A DNA stretch of 64,000 bases from Neoasaia chiangmaiensis (GTDB taxonomy: Bacteria; Pseudomonadota; Alphaproteobacteria; Acetobacterales; Acetobacteraceae). Location of the stretch: assembly GCF_002005465.1 (NCBI RefSeq), contig NZ_CP014691.1, positions 1,116,001 through 1,180,000 on the forward strand, written 5' to 3'. The notes beneath the pieces are model-generated. The model saw nothing but the letters and a program-made list of their open reading frames with translations. It ran no database searches and had not been told where the DNA came from. Shown here piece after piece: positions 38,561 to 48,247 of this stretch (its first letter is position 1; every line of letters starts with the position of its first letter). Both the position numbers and the translations under genes were made by a program.

Positions 38561-41520
38561 TCTCCGCCCTCCTCACGCGCGACGCTCCATTCCGGCACGC
38601 GCGCCAGCAACGCGTAATCCGTATAACGCGGCGCCTGCGACGGATGCGGATGGGACCGATACGGCGTCTCGGGCCGATCGAACTGCGCCACCCGCCCCCG
38701 CAGGCGCACGATCGCCTGCTCGACCAGATCGGACAGCATGGCCGGGTCCTTCGGCACGGACAGTTCCTCACCCCTGTCGCGATCGCCGGTCAACCGCCAG
38801 TAGAGCAACTGCGCCGTTTCCGCCGGGTCCAGCTGCGCGAAAGCACCTTCGCGCAGCATTGCCGCCTCCAGCACGAGCTGGGAGCTCCACCCGGTCTCGA
38901 CATCCTTCTGCGCCGGCAGCGTGCCGGTCTTGTAATCGATGATCGTGGCCGCCCCTTCGGCATCCAGTTCGATACGGTCCGCCCGCGCGGAAAGGCGAAA
39001 CGCGCCCGTCGGCAGTTCCATCGTCAAGGCACCCTTGGCCTCCGTTTCGATCCGCACCGGCCGCGCGCGCGTGGCCTCCCGCTCCGTCACCCACTGGGCG
39101 ATGCGCGACAGACGGGGGCGCCACCACGCCTCCAGCGCCGGACGAAGATGCCGCGCATCCAGTGCATGATGAAGGCTCGCCGCCAGCGCGGCCTCGTCCC
39201 GCCGATCGGATTTCAGCCAGCCATCCAGCCCGGCGTGGATAATCACCCCGATATCCGACCGGTCGGCGGCCTCTTCCAGCGCGGGCAACGCCCGAAGTTT
39301 GAGGATATGTCTGGCATAGATCGCATAAGGATCGCGCAGCCAGGTCTCGATCTCCGTCACGGACAGGCGGCGCGGCCGCCGTGCGACGGGTGGGCGCGGC
39401 TCGGGCGCGGAGACAGGCCGCGCAGGACCATCGGGCTGATCCAGCCGCGCATGCCACGACAAGGCCGGATGAACCGGCAACCGCTGGCCGCGCCCGCCAA
39501 GCAGCGCATCGATCCGCACCAGCCATCGCGCCGGCACGGCCGGTGCGCCGTCGCGCCGTGCCGGGCTGGACAGCACGACCTGCGGGGCGGAGAGCATCGC
39601 CGTCGAGAAATCATGCGCCGCCACACCGATCAACCGCTCCGGCGACGGCAAGCCGGTGCGCGTGCGCATCGGTCGGCTCAGCCAGGGTCCCGGATCGGTC
39701 GCGGGCGGCCAGATGCCCTCGTTCAACCCGCCCAGAACCACCAGATCCGCGAATTGCAGACGCGCTTCCAGAACACCGAGGATCGAGACGCGCGGATGCA
39801 AGGCCTCGCCGTCACGCCCCTGCAGGACGCGCTGCCCAAACACCATCTGCCCGGCCATGGCGGAAAGCAGGAAGGCGGGCAACTGATCGAAAGACTGCGG
39901 CGGCAAAAGATCGGTATGCGCGATCAGCGCCGCGATCTGGCGTGACAGCGCATGGCCCTCCGCGCCCAGCCACAGCCGCTCGGCACCCGGCTGCGTGTCG
40001 GTCGTCGCCAAAGCTTCGGCTGCCTGCACAAGACCGATCAGCAGGTCGGGCAACGGCGCGGTCCGCCTGCCGGGACAAGGCCGCAACGCCGCCGCCAGGC
40101 GATCGAGAAACGAATCGACCGCCTCCGGCAGATCCGGGCGATCGGCACTTGCCGCGTCGATCGCCTCATCATCGCGTAGCGCCGCCCGCAACCCCTCGAT
40201 CCCCGGCGGGGGAGCCGGACCGCGCAGCACCAGCCGCTCCAGCCGCCGCGCGCTCGCCCGGCAATCACCCGGCGTCAGCCCCAGCGCCGCCAGCGGATGC
40301 TTCAGCACCGCCAGCAGCGCCACCGGCGCGAGATCGCTCGACACCGCCTCCGCCAGCAACCGCAGGAACACCGCCGCCGGAGTCAGGGCCAATGCCTCGC
40401 CCGCACTGTCATCGGCCACCACGCCGTAACGCAGCAACTCCGTCGCCACGCGCCGCGCCAGACCACGATCCGGCGTTACGAGAGCGACCTCCCGTCCGGC
40501 CTCACGGATGCCGTCGCGCAGGATCATGGCAATAGCCGCGGCCTCCTGCTGCTGGTCGGTAGCATCCAGCCGCGTGAGCCCGGTCAGATCCAGCGGCGCC
40601 CTTTCCCGCCCCCAGTCGCTCAGGCCCATGGCGGGCAACATCGCACGCGAAACGAGCGCCGGACGTCCCGCCGGTACGTCCTTTCCGCTGCCCGTCTCCC
40701 AAACGTCGAGGGCCGCCCGATCCACCTCCAGGTCGTGCAGCAACCGTCGCAACCCTGCCTGCGGATGACTGTCCGGCAGACTGTCCCAGACGGCATCGGA
40801 CAAGGACAGATCGACCCCCGGCAGCACCACCTGTCCCTGCGGCGCGCTGGCCGCCGCCTGCAATACCGCACAGACCGACGCCATGCCGTCCGCGAAACCC
40901 ACGGCCCACAGCGGCACCGATGGCGGATGGGCCCGCCAGGCCTGCGCCTGCGCGCGGTGCAAGGCCACCTGCCGCGCCACCGGGTTCATCATTCCCTGTT
41001 CATCCAGCCAGTTCGGCCAGGCATGCGTGACGATCTCGAGAAAGGTCAGCGTCTGGTGCCAGTGTGCCGCAAAACGCGGTTCCGCCGCCTGCGGCAACCG
41101 CTCCCGCAGATCGACGCCCGATCGCTCGGCATCGTCCATCAACTCCGCCAATGCACGCGCCAGCGGCCACGCCTGATCGATCGTCGGCGCGGCGATGAAC
41201 GCCCCATCCGCCTTCAGCACCAGCATCGCCAGAACTGCCATGCGCCGGACCGGATCGACAGCCGGCGGCAGACTCAGCGTCGCATCCCCGGCGATTGCCA
41301 GATCGTCCTCATCCACGTCGCCGATCGAAACAATACGCGGTAACAGCGCCGCACGACCGTCCAGACGGCGCAGAAACGCCTCCATCAGGGCCCGCGCCGC
41401 GCGCCGTCCGGGCACCAGGATCAGCCCTGCCTCGTCGCCGGTCACGCCCGGCCCCGCCAGCCAGCGTTCCGCCACACCCTCGAGGAAAGGCCGCGCCCCC
41501 GGTATCGTCGCGATCTTCAT
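38557..41520 (-). CDS. addB: Double-strand break repair protein AddB
   Basis: A 987-residue partner of AddA. The N-terminal GARPFLEGVAERWL and LILVPGRRAARALMEAFL are typical of alphaproteobacterial AddB, in which the ATPase site is degenerate; VVLGGLNEGIWPPATDPGPWLSRPMR is the family's central block, and ATIIDYKTGTLP near residue 890 is the nuclease motif. The ATG at 41518-41520 overlaps the tsaE stop (ATGA), fixing the start. Operon order is tsaE-addB-addA with four-base overlaps at both junctions. Confidence 0.93.
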   Translation of the reverse strand: MKIATIPGARPFLEGVAERWLAGPGVTGDEAGLILVPGRRAARALMEAFLRRLDGRAALLPRIVSIGDVDEDDLAIAGDATLSLPPAVDPVRRMAVLAMLVLKADGAFIAAPTIDQAWPLARALAELMDDAERSGVDLRERLPQAAEPRFAAHWHQTLTFLEIVTHAWPNWLDEQGMMNPVARQVALHRAQAQAWRAHPPSVPLWAVGFADGMASVCAVLQAAASAPQGQVVLPGVDLSLSDAVWDSLPDSHPQAGLRRLLHDLEVDRAALDVWETGSGKDVPAGRPALVSRAMLPAMGLSDWGRERAPLDLTGLTRLDATDQQQEAAAIAMILRDGIREAGREVALVTPDRGLARRVATELLRYGVVADDSAGEALALTPAAVFLRLLAEAVSSDLAPVALLAVLKHPLAALGLTPGDCRASARRLERLVLRGPAPPPGIEGLRAALRDDEAIDAASADRPDLPEAVDSFLDRLAAALRPCPGRRTAPLPDLLIGLVQAAEALATTDTQPGAERLWLGAEGHALSRQIAALIAHTDLLPPQSFDQLPAFLLSAMAGQMVFGQRVLQGRDGEALHPRVSILGVLEARLQFADLVVLGGLNEGIWPPATDPGPWLSRPMRTRTGLPSPERLIGVAAHDFSTAMLSAPQVVLSSPARRDGAPAVPARWLVRIDALLGGRGQRLPVHPALSWHARLDQPDGPARPVSAPEPRPPVARRPRRLSVTEIETWLRDPYAIYARHILKLRALPALEEAADRSDIGVIIHAGLDGWLKSDRRDEAALAASLHHALDARHLRPALEAWWRPRLSRIAQWVTEREATRARPVRIETEAKGALTMELPTGAFRLSARADRIELDAEGAATIIDYKTGTLPAQKDVETGWSSQLVLEAAMLREGAFAQLDPAETAQLLYWRLTGDRDRGEELSVPKDPAMLSDLVEQAIVRLRGRVAQFDRPETPYRSHPHPSQAPRYTDYALLARVPEWSVAREEGGE

Positions 41521-41957
41521 GGACGACCGCCCCATCCCTCGATATGCGCGACCCGCGCCGCGTCCGACACACCGTGCCGCAGCGTGATGCGCAGGCTGTC
41601 GGCCGGCAACTCGTCTCCCGCCCGATCCGGCCACTCCACCAGCATGATGCCGCCCTGCAACTCGTCCCAGCCCAGCTCGTGAAGGTCGTCCGGCCCACCC
41701 AGACGCCACAGGTCGAAATGCGCCACCGCGCCTTTCGGTGTGTCGTAGATCTGCACGAGCGAGAATGTCGGGCTCGGCACCTCCAGCATCGGGTCGTCGC
41801 TCAGATAGCGCAGGAAAGCGCGCGCGAACACGCTTTTACCAACCCCCATCTCGCCGCTCAGGGCAATCGTGTCACCCATGCGCGCACATGCCGCAACGCG
41901 GCGGGCCAGGGCCTCCGTCGCCGCTTGATCGGCCAGATCGATGGTCATGTCGGACAT
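41517..41957 (-). CDS. tsaE: tRNA threonylcarbamoyladenosine biosynthesis ATPase TsaE
   Basis: A 146-residue cytoplasmic P-loop protein needed for t6A37 formation in tRNA with TsaB, TsaD and TsaC. Walker A IALSGEMGVGKSVFARAFL, then SPTFSLVQIYD and the VAHFDLWRL block, and LVEWPDRAGD near the end, are the TsaE signatures. I chose the ATG at 41955-41957, which gives the usual family length. The often-intervening amgK and murU genes of Alphaproteobacteria are absent between tsaE and addB. Divergent from the MFS gene at 42077. Confidence 0.92.
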   Translation of the reverse strand: MSDMTIDLADQAATEALARRVAACARMGDTIALSGEMGVGKSVFARAFLRYLSDDPMLEVPSPTFSLVQIYDTPKGAVAHFDLWRLGGPDDLHELGWDELQGGIMLVEWPDRAGDELPADSLRITLRHGVSDAARVAHIEGWGGRP

Positions 41958-42076
41958 GTCGCCCAATGTGCGGCGCAATGCCGCACGGCGCAAGGATGCA
42001 ACCGGTCGATACGCCGCCGTTATCAAAGACTGGCCAGAACCCGCCCCGCCCGGCATGATCGCCGGTATCTTCCGCC

Positions 42077-43306
42077 ATGCGAGATCTGCCCGTTTTGCCA
42101 GCCCAGCCACTTCGCTTCCGCTATGTCATCTACACGCTCACCGTTCTGATGAGCGTCATCTGCTATGCCGACCGCGCCGCGCTTTCGGTCGGGATGCCGG
42201 TTATCGCCCGCGTCTTCGCCCTGTCGCCGAGCCAGATCGGCTGGGTGTTGTCCAGCTTCCTCTGGTCCTACTTCATCCTCAACCTGCCGGGCGCGATGCT
42301 GCTGGACCGTTTCGGCGCGCGGCGCGTCGGCACCTGGGCCGTCGCCTTCTGGTCGATCGCCATGATGCTCGGCGGCATGGTGACCACGCTCCCGCTGTTC
42401 CTGGTCACACGCGTCATGCTCGGCGCGGGCGAGGCGCCGACCTTCCCCCTCGGCAACAAGGTCGCCCGCGCCTGGGCGCCCGACCATGAACGCGGCATCA
42501 TGCTCACGGCACTGATCTGCGGCCTGCCTGTCGGACTGGCCGCCGGATCGGTCGCCGGCGCCTGGCTGATTACGCATATCGGATGGCGCGCGGCCTTCCT
42601 GGCACTGGGCGGTGTCGGTTTGGCCTGGTCGTGGATCTGGTGGCGGGCATACCCGCGTGATGCCGCGGCCCCCGGCGGCACGACACGACGCATCCTGTCC
42701 ATACGCCGCATTTTCGGCGCCGCGCCGTTCTGGGGGATCGTCGTGGGCCAGTGCTGCGCCAACTATGCCAACTTCCTGCTGATGTCCTGGCTGCCGATCA
42801 TCCTGAAACAGGTGCTGAAGCTGAGCCTGCTCGAAACAGGCGTCTGGACGGCGATCTGCTACCTCGTCTCCGCCGCGCTGGGGCTGATGCTCGGTCGCCT
42901 CGGCGAGCGTGCGATGCGCCAGCAGGACCTGCGGCACGGCACGCGCCGCTGGGTCGTGGGAAGCTACTTCCTGATGGCGACCAGCATGGGCTTCCTGCCA
43001 CTTTGCCAGAGCCTGCCAAGCGTCATCGCATTGCTGGCCATCGCCATGGCCTTTCTCATGGCAGGCATCGGCGCGAACATGGCATTACTCTCCGACCTGA
43101 TCGTGGAGGAGGATCTGGTTGCCTCGACCACGGGCCTCTCCTTTACCTTCAGCAACGGCGCCGGTATCGCCGCGCCGGTCGTGACTGGCTATCTGTTGCA
43201 GGCCACGGGCAACTTCCACGGCGTGTTCTATCTGACGGCAGCCATCCTCCTGCTGGGCGTGCTGTCCATCGTCCTGCTGCCCCGCCGCCGCTTCCATGCC
43301 TGCTGA
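42077..43306 (+). CDS. MFS transporter (anion:cation symporter / phthalate-permease-like)
   Basis: A 409-residue inner-membrane protein with 12 predicted helices. ICYADRAALSVGMPVIARVF is the first helix pattern of the ACS family (organic anions, sugar acids); LDRFGARRVGTWAVAFWS is the MFS loop 2-3 motif, and VMLGAGEAPTFPLGNKVARAW is the ACS signature in helix 4-5. The substrate may be a hexonate or similar organic acid, which would suit acetic acid bacteria, but this is inference. It stands alone, divergent from tsaE. Confidence 0.87.
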   Translation: MRDLPVLPAQPLRFRYVIYTLTVLMSVICYADRAALSVGMPVIARVFALSPSQIGWVLSSFLWSYFILNLPGAMLLDRFGARRVGTWAVAFWSIAMMLGGMVTTLPLFLVTRVMLGAGEAPTFPLGNKVARAWAPDHERGIMLTALICGLPVGLAAGSVAGAWLITHIGWRAAFLALGGVGLAWSWIWWRAYPRDAAAPGGTTRRILSIRRIFGAAPFWGIVVGQCCANYANFLLMSWLPIILKQVLKLSLLETGVWTAICYLVSAALGLMLGRLGERAMRQQDLRHGTRRWVVGSYFLMATSMGFLPLCQSLPSVIALLAIAMAFLMAGIGANMALLSDLIVEEDLVASTTGLSFTFSNGAGIAAPVVTGYLLQATGNFHGVFYLTAAILLLGVLSIVLLPRRRFHAC

Positions 43307-43318
43307 TGGGCGGATGCG

Positions 43319-44392
43319 TCAGTCCTTCGCCGGGGCCGCCGCGCCGGCGATCGGGTTCGCCGCCTGTCCGCGTTGCGCCATGATATCGTCCAGATGGCTG
43401 CGATAGGCATGATAATGGTCGGGAGCCGCATGCCTGAAATCCGGATCATCGAGATGCGGCACCCGGCCATGATGGCCGAAATTGATCAGCCGAGCCTCCA
43501 GCAGATGAATCTTGCCCAGCAGGTTCGATTGTATGATCAGCACCGCCAGCGACGAGCCGATGAACGGCCCGACCAGATAAATCCACAATCCCGGCCAGGC
43601 ACCGGCGAACAGGGCTGGCGCCAGGCTGCGGGCAAAGTTCACGCTGTTGCCTGACAGCCACGCCGTCAACGGGTTCATGAGGAAGAAGAACAGGCCACCG
43701 ATCCACGGCGTGACCCGCCGGAAGCGCGGATGCGCCGCCAGCCAATACAACATGCCGACGAGCAACGCCGTGACACACGCCTCCGACGCCAGGGCATAGA
43801 ACACGGAAAGTCCCGTGTAGGGGAGCGTCGCCCCATAATGCGCGTCTCGCGCCAGCAACCGCCAAGGCGCGAACAGACGCCCCAGCCCGTAAACGAAGAA
43901 CGTGCCCCCGAAGGCGCCGACGATCTGCGCCACCGCGTAACCCAGCGCATCCACCCAGACGATCTTGCGAGACAACATAAATGCCAGCGTGACCGACGGA
44001 TTGAGATGCGCCCCGCTGACGCGACCGAACGGCGTCATGGCCGCCAACGTTCCCGCAAGGCCGAAACATAAACCGCAAAGTGCGGACTGAAGATGCGGCA
44101 GTTCCGCCATCGCCTGTCCCAGCCAGGTATCGGGCGCGCTTAACAGGATGACGCAACTCAACCCAACGATCATCAACACCGCCGTCGCGATCGCCTCGCA
44201 GAAATAAAGCCGCCAGTGCAGGGGACGATCAGGATGCGGTGCACCCGCCAAAGGCCGGTCATGAAAGTGGATGTGGAAATGCGGCCAATGAATGTGCGGA
44301 AGACGGACATGGGGCGGATGAAAACGAAAATGACGATGATGACGATCATCAGCGTCTTCAAGATCGTTATTCACGCCCCTCCGTCCGGACAC
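43319..44392 (-). CDS. Aquaporin (MIP family) with His-rich N-terminal extension
   Basis: A 357-residue MIP channel, longer than the usual 230-280. Residues 18-44 contain eleven His in a basic/aromatic stretch, before six membrane helices. The first pore loop is SGAHLNPSVTLAF (NPA to NPS) and the second is SGNSVNFARSLAPALF (NPA to NFA), both at normal sites, so the selectivity region is unusual. The GTG at 44390-44392 is preceded by AAGGAG. A metal-binding or pH-gating role for the His head is inference. Convergent with the MFS gene at 42077; divergent from the DjlA-like gene. Confidence 0.85.
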   Translation of the reverse strand: MSGRRGVNNDLEDADDRHHRHFRFHPPHVRLPHIHWPHFHIHFHDRPLAGAPHPDRPLHWRLYFCEAIATAVLMIVGLSCVILLSAPDTWLGQAMAELPHLQSALCGLCFGLAGTLAAMTPFGRVSGAHLNPSVTLAFMLSRKIVWVDALGYAVAQIVGAFGGTFFVYGLGRLFAPWRLLARDAHYGATLPYTGLSVFYALASEACVTALLVGMLYWLAAHPRFRRVTPWIGGLFFFLMNPLTAWLSGNSVNFARSLAPALFAGAWPGLWIYLVGPFIGSSLAVLIIQSNLLGKIHLLEARLINFGHHGRVPHLDDPDFRHAAPDHYHAYRSHLDDIMAQRGQAANPIAGAAAPAKD

Positions 44393-44551
44393 GCGCTTAT
44401 CTCCTTCAGATCAATTATTTATTTGAGTTAATAATTACTTAATTATGTTCTGTGTTTTGAATATAGGCACTGGATTTCAGGCACATCGTTCACGACTGCG
44501 TGCGTAACCGATCGTTTGCTGGCACCCGCGCCAAATGCTATTCAGGAAACC

Positions 44552-45379
44552 ATGGGTGTATGGGGCAAGATGTTTGGCGGCGTGGCGGGCTTCGCGGTCG
44601 GTGGTCCGTTCGGCGCGCTTATGGGCGCGGCACTCGGGCACGCGGCGGATCGCGGATCGCTGCTCGACGCGCCAGCCGGCGGCTGGAACGACCACTGGCA
44701 TGCGCGCGGCCGCCCCGATCCCAACGGCGCGGCCTTCATGGCGGCCGCCAAGGTTTCGTCGTTCATGGGCAAGAACGATCAGCTCTATGCCATCGGTCTG
44801 GTCGCGCTCTGCGCCAAGGTCGCGAAGATCGACGGCCCGGTGAACCGGCGCGAGATCGACGCCTTTAAACAATGCTTCCGATTTCCGCCGGATAACGCGC
44901 GCGAGGTCGGGCTGCTCTTCGATCGCGCGCGTGACCGGACGGATGATTTCGAGATGTATGGCCGCGAACTCGGCCGTGCCTTCGCGAACGACCGCGCGCC
45001 GCTGGAAGACCTGCTCGTCGCCCTTTTCACCATCGCCCGTGCCGACGTACCGCCCGGTGGCGCGCTCGACCCGCGCGAAATGGACTTCCTCAAACGCACC
45101 CATCGTGCGTTCGGCCTGCCGCCCGGCACATGGGACCGCGCCGAGACGGGCCGCGCACGACCGGACACGAACGAAAACGACGCCTATCTGGAACTCGGCA
45201 TCGCGCGCGACAGCGCCGACGAGGAAGTCCGCCTCCGCTGGCGCGCGCTCGTGCGCGAGCATCACCCCGACGTTCTGGGCCGCAAGAACCTGGACCCAAA
45301 GGATCTGGCAAAGGCACAGGATCGCGCCGCCCGGATCAACGCGGCCTGGGACCGCATCAAGCGCGACCGACGTCTTTAA
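44552..45379 (+). CDS. DjlA-like J-domain protein with TerB domain
   Basis: A 275-residue protein. A Gly/Ala-rich hydrophobic N-terminus (GGVAGFAVGGPFGALMGAALG, about 7-27) serves as membrane anchor, as in DjlA. A TerB-like domain follows (LVALCAKVAKIDGPVNRREIDAFKQCF), and the C-terminal J domain (about 212-275) has HHPD in VREHHPDVLGRKNL and ends INAAWDRIKRDRRL. It should recruit DnaK to the inner membrane. AGGAAA precedes the ATG at 44552. The upstream 159 bp are AT-rich, with an AATTATT/AATAATT dyad at 44413-44436. Confidence 0.88.
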   Translation: MGVWGKMFGGVAGFAVGGPFGALMGAALGHAADRGSLLDAPAGGWNDHWHARGRPDPNGAAFMAAAKVSSFMGKNDQLYAIGLVALCAKVAKIDGPVNRREIDAFKQCFRFPPDNAREVGLLFDRARDRTDDFEMYGRELGRAFANDRAPLEDLLVALFTIARADVPPGGALDPREMDFLKRTHRAFGLPPGTWDRAETGRARPDTNENDAYLELGIARDSADEEVRLRWRALVREHHPDVLGRKNLDPKDLAKAQDRAARINAAWDRIKRDRRL

Positions 45380-45385
45380 GGAGCA

Positions 45386-46639
45386 TCAGGCCGCCTGTCG
45401 CGCGCTGTCCATGCTGTCCTGATCGCCATCATCCGGCCGCGTTTCCGGCATGCCAAGCGCAAAAAACAGCCCGAGGATCGCGATCGCCGACAGCGCCAGA
45501 AAGGCAACCGGCGCACCGAAAGTCTGCATTGTCGCCCCGCCGATGAGGTTGCTGAGTGCGCTGCCACCCGCGATGGTCAGCGCAACGCAGGCCAGCGTGA
45601 TATTGAAGCGCCCCGTTCCCCTCGTCAGGTCGGCGGCCATGACCGTGCTGACGACCGACAACGCCCCCGTCGCCAGACCGTCCAGCGTCTGAATCCCCAT
45701 GATCGTCGCGGCGTTGATCTCGCCATCCGTCGCCCAGGCAAACAGCACACCACGCAACGGCACTGCCAGCAACGCCACGATCAGCACCGCCTTACGGCCC
45801 CAACCTTGCGCCAGGGCACGACCGACCGCCCAGGCCACCAGTGCCATTGCCGTCTGCGCACCAAGAATACATGCCGTCAGAAGCCACGTCTCTGTCCCGG
45901 GATGTGTCACCGCCAACTGGCGGCTTGCCAGCGAGAGCATCGCGCCGTTGCCGCATTGGAACAGCAGCACAGCGCCAAGGAACATCAAAATCGCCGGTCG
46001 CGTGAGAAGCTGTCCCATCGGCAGGCGGCGCTCACCCGCTTCGCCCCCGCTGGCCATGTCATGATCGATCTCCTGCGGCCGGATCGCGGAACTGGCCAGC
46101 GCACTGCCCACAGCCGCGACGCAGGTCATGTAGAATATCCATCGCAGGCCGAGCTTCTGCCCGCACACACCCGCGACGATCGCCGTCAGCACCGATCCTG
46201 TATGATTGAGCATCTCGTTGCGGCTGGTCCGTCCCGCCATGGCGCGCGGTCCGACCAACCCAAGGGTGATCGCGGCAATGGACGGCGCCAGAACGGAGGA
46301 GGCCGCCCCCAGGGCACCCTGCGCCAGAATGACAGGCATGAAGGTCGGCCAGAATGCCGTCACCAGACAGGCCATGCCGATCAGAATGCCGCTCCCGATC
46401 ACTAATGCACGTTTGTGCCGCGTATGATCCACAAGCCAGCCCGCCGGCAACTGGCAGATGGCGGCTGCCCCGGCACTGGCCGCCAGTGCCGTCCCCATCC
46501 AGCCGGCCGACCATCCCTGGGCGGTCAGGAAAATCGTCAGATACGGGCCGACACCACTCTGGATGTCGGCGGAAAGCAGGTTGATCCAGTCCAGCCCTCG
46601 ACGGCTCGACGTCGAAGGCGAACGTTCTTCAGACGGCAT
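45386..46639 (-). CDS. MFS transporter of unknown substrate
   Basis: A 417-residue inner-membrane protein with 12 predicted helices. LSADIQSGVGPYLTIFLTAQGWSAG is helix 1, QLPAGWLVDHTRHKRAL is the MFS loop 2-3 motif. The subfamily resembles bacterial MFS proteins annotated as putative permeases without defined cargo. I chose the ATG at 46637-46639 with GAGAGA upstream. It ends seven bases from the DjlA-like gene's stop, on the opposite strand. A short acidic tail (DDGDQD) closes the protein. Confidence 0.82.
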   Translation of the reverse strand: MPSEERSPSTSSRRGLDWINLLSADIQSGVGPYLTIFLTAQGWSAGWMGTALAASAGAAAICQLPAGWLVDHTRHKRALVIGSGILIGMACLVTAFWPTFMPVILAQGALGAASSVLAPSIAAITLGLVGPRAMAGRTSRNEMLNHTGSVLTAIVAGVCGQKLGLRWIFYMTCVAAVGSALASSAIRPQEIDHDMASGGEAGERRLPMGQLLTRPAILMFLGAVLLFQCGNGAMLSLASRQLAVTHPGTETWLLTACILGAQTAMALVAWAVGRALAQGWGRKAVLIVALLAVPLRGVLFAWATDGEINAATIMGIQTLDGLATGALSVVSTVMAADLTRGTGRFNITLACVALTIAGGSALSNLIGGATMQTFGAPVAFLALSAIAILGLFFALGMPETRPDDGDQDSMDSARQAA

Positions 46640-46728
46640 ACAGTTCTCTCGATCGTGACCGACTGACAAGCCGGTCCATCGTCGTCCAACGCAGGGGCGC
46701 GCGCCAACGTTCCGAGAGCGGATCGCCC

Positions 46729-47895
46729 TTACCTGTTGGAGAACGCGAAAACCGTCGTGTAGTCGAAGCTCTGCCCCGGCCTCAACTCGGTGGTGGGGAA
46801 CGCGGGATGATTGGGGCTGTCGGGGTAATGCTCGGCCTCGAAGGCAATCGCATCGGTCTGCCGATAGGCGCGACCGGAAATACCGGCATAGCCGCCGTCA
46901 AGAGAATTCGCCGTATAGACCTGAAGTCCCGGTTGCGAGGTGCTGATATCCATCGAGCGACCCGAACGGGGATCGTAGATATGCGCCGCCGGGCGCGGCT
47001 TGCCGCCGGACGGGCCGTTCAGCACCCAGTTCTGATCGTAGCCACGCGCATACATCATCTGGGGGAAATTGCTGCGCAGCCTGTCGTTAATCATCGTCGG
47101 CTTCGTGAAGTCGAGTGGCGTTCCCGCGACCGGCGCGATCTCGCCCGTGGGAATGGAGGTCGAATCCGTCGGCGTGTAGTGATCGGCGTTGATCTGCAGG
47201 ATCTCCTCGGCGATCGAACCCGAGCCCTCGCCGTTGAGATTCCAGTAGCTGTGATTGGTGAGATTCAGCACCGTCGGCGCATCCGTCGTCGCATGATAAT
47301 GTAGCGACAGCGCATCGTTATCGTTGAGCGCGTAGGTCACACGCGTCGTCAACGTGCCGGGAAAGCCCTGATCGCCATCCGGCGACACGAGCGTCAGCGT
47401 CGCCGTGGCATCATGCGCGCCCGAGCGTACGCCGGAAAGCTTCCACACCTTCTTGTCGAAGCCCTGCTTGCCGCCATGCAGCGCGTTCGGCGGGGCCGTC
47501 ACCGCCACATGGTAGGATTTGCCGTCCACCGTGAAATTGCCGCCAGCCAGGCGGTTGGCATAGCGCCCGATCATGGCCCCGAAGAACAGACCACCCTTCG
47601 CGGAGTCGACGGTGTAGCCCTTCAGATCGCCAAAGCCGAGAACGATGTCCTGCACGTGGCCACTGCGATCAGGCGTTTCGACGGACTGGATGATCCCGCC
47701 ATAGGTAATGAAACGCACGACCACGCCGTGGTCATTGGTCATCGTCACCAGTTGCACGTTCTGTCCATCCGGGGTCGAACCCCATGGCTGCACGGCAACA
47801 TGGGGCGCGGCCTCGGCGCTCGCCATGGTGCCGCTGACGATTGCCGCGGCGATGGCGATTCCACCCAGGCGACGGGCTTGCGTGCGAAAAAACAT
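46729..47895 (-). CDS. Periplasmic aldose 1-epimerase (galactose mutarotase)
   Basis: A 388-residue enzyme interconverting alpha and beta anomers of aldoses. A signal peptide ends at ASAEA/APH, so it acts in the periplasm, where acetic acid bacteria oxidise sugars. Family blocks are FITYGGIIQSVETPDR, PPNALHGGKQGFDKKVW, NLTNHSYWNLNGEG with the catalytic His, and FPTTELRPGQSFDYTT with the catalytic Glu. The ATG at 47893-47895 gives the best signal peptide; an ATG at 47929-47931 is possible. Anomer exchange would serve membrane-bound sugar dehydrogenases that take one anomer; that link is inference. Confidence 0.9.
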   Translation of the reverse strand: MFFRTQARRLGGIAIAAAIVSGTMASAEAAPHVAVQPWGSTPDGQNVQLVTMTNDHGVVVRFITYGGIIQSVETPDRSGHVQDIVLGFGDLKGYTVDSAKGGLFFGAMIGRYANRLAGGNFTVDGKSYHVAVTAPPNALHGGKQGFDKKVWKLSGVRSGAHDATATLTLVSPDGDQGFPGTLTTRVTYALNDNDALSLHYHATTDAPTVLNLTNHSYWNLNGEGSGSIAEEILQINADHYTPTDSTSIPTGEIAPVAGTPLDFTKPTMINDRLRSNFPQMMYARGYDQNWVLNGPSGGKPRPAAHIYDPRSGRSMDISTSQPGLQVYTANSLDGGYAGISGRAYRQTDAIAFEAEHYPDSPNHPAFPTTELRPGQSFDYTTVFAFSNR

Positions 47896-48247
47896 CGGGA
47901 CCGGACGTTTCCGGAAGGATCCTGAGGGCATGGGTCGGCAAAGTCCTGCACTGTTGATTTGCCGCCACAGTGGTTGGAAAAACCACAGTTTACAAGCACG
48001 ATCTGTAACGGAATGACCGATCTGTACCGCCCTCGACCCGTTAAGCTCGGCTATGAACGTTCGCACCGGTCTGGCGCCGGACGTATGTCATGGTAGATAA
48101 TGAGACGATTGACGGCGCGAACCGGCTTTGCCGGGAGGCGTCGATTTGTGAATTTTGTTTTTGGCGCGATGGGCAACCCGCGGCGAAATGACGATGTCGC
48201 AACGTGCGTCCGCCTTGGCGGCACGACGGGGCGATTTGGGGACAGCG

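Noticed and set aside
36821-38617. 598-codon plus-strand open frame across addA
   Set aside because: It is antisense to addA, rich in Arg/Gln/His, without domains; high-GC third positions keep this frame open. addA on the other strand has complete helicase and nuclease motifs.
38542-41343. Long plus-strand frames opposite addB
   Set aside because: Arg/Pro-rich shadows; addB has intact nuclease motif and operon overlaps.
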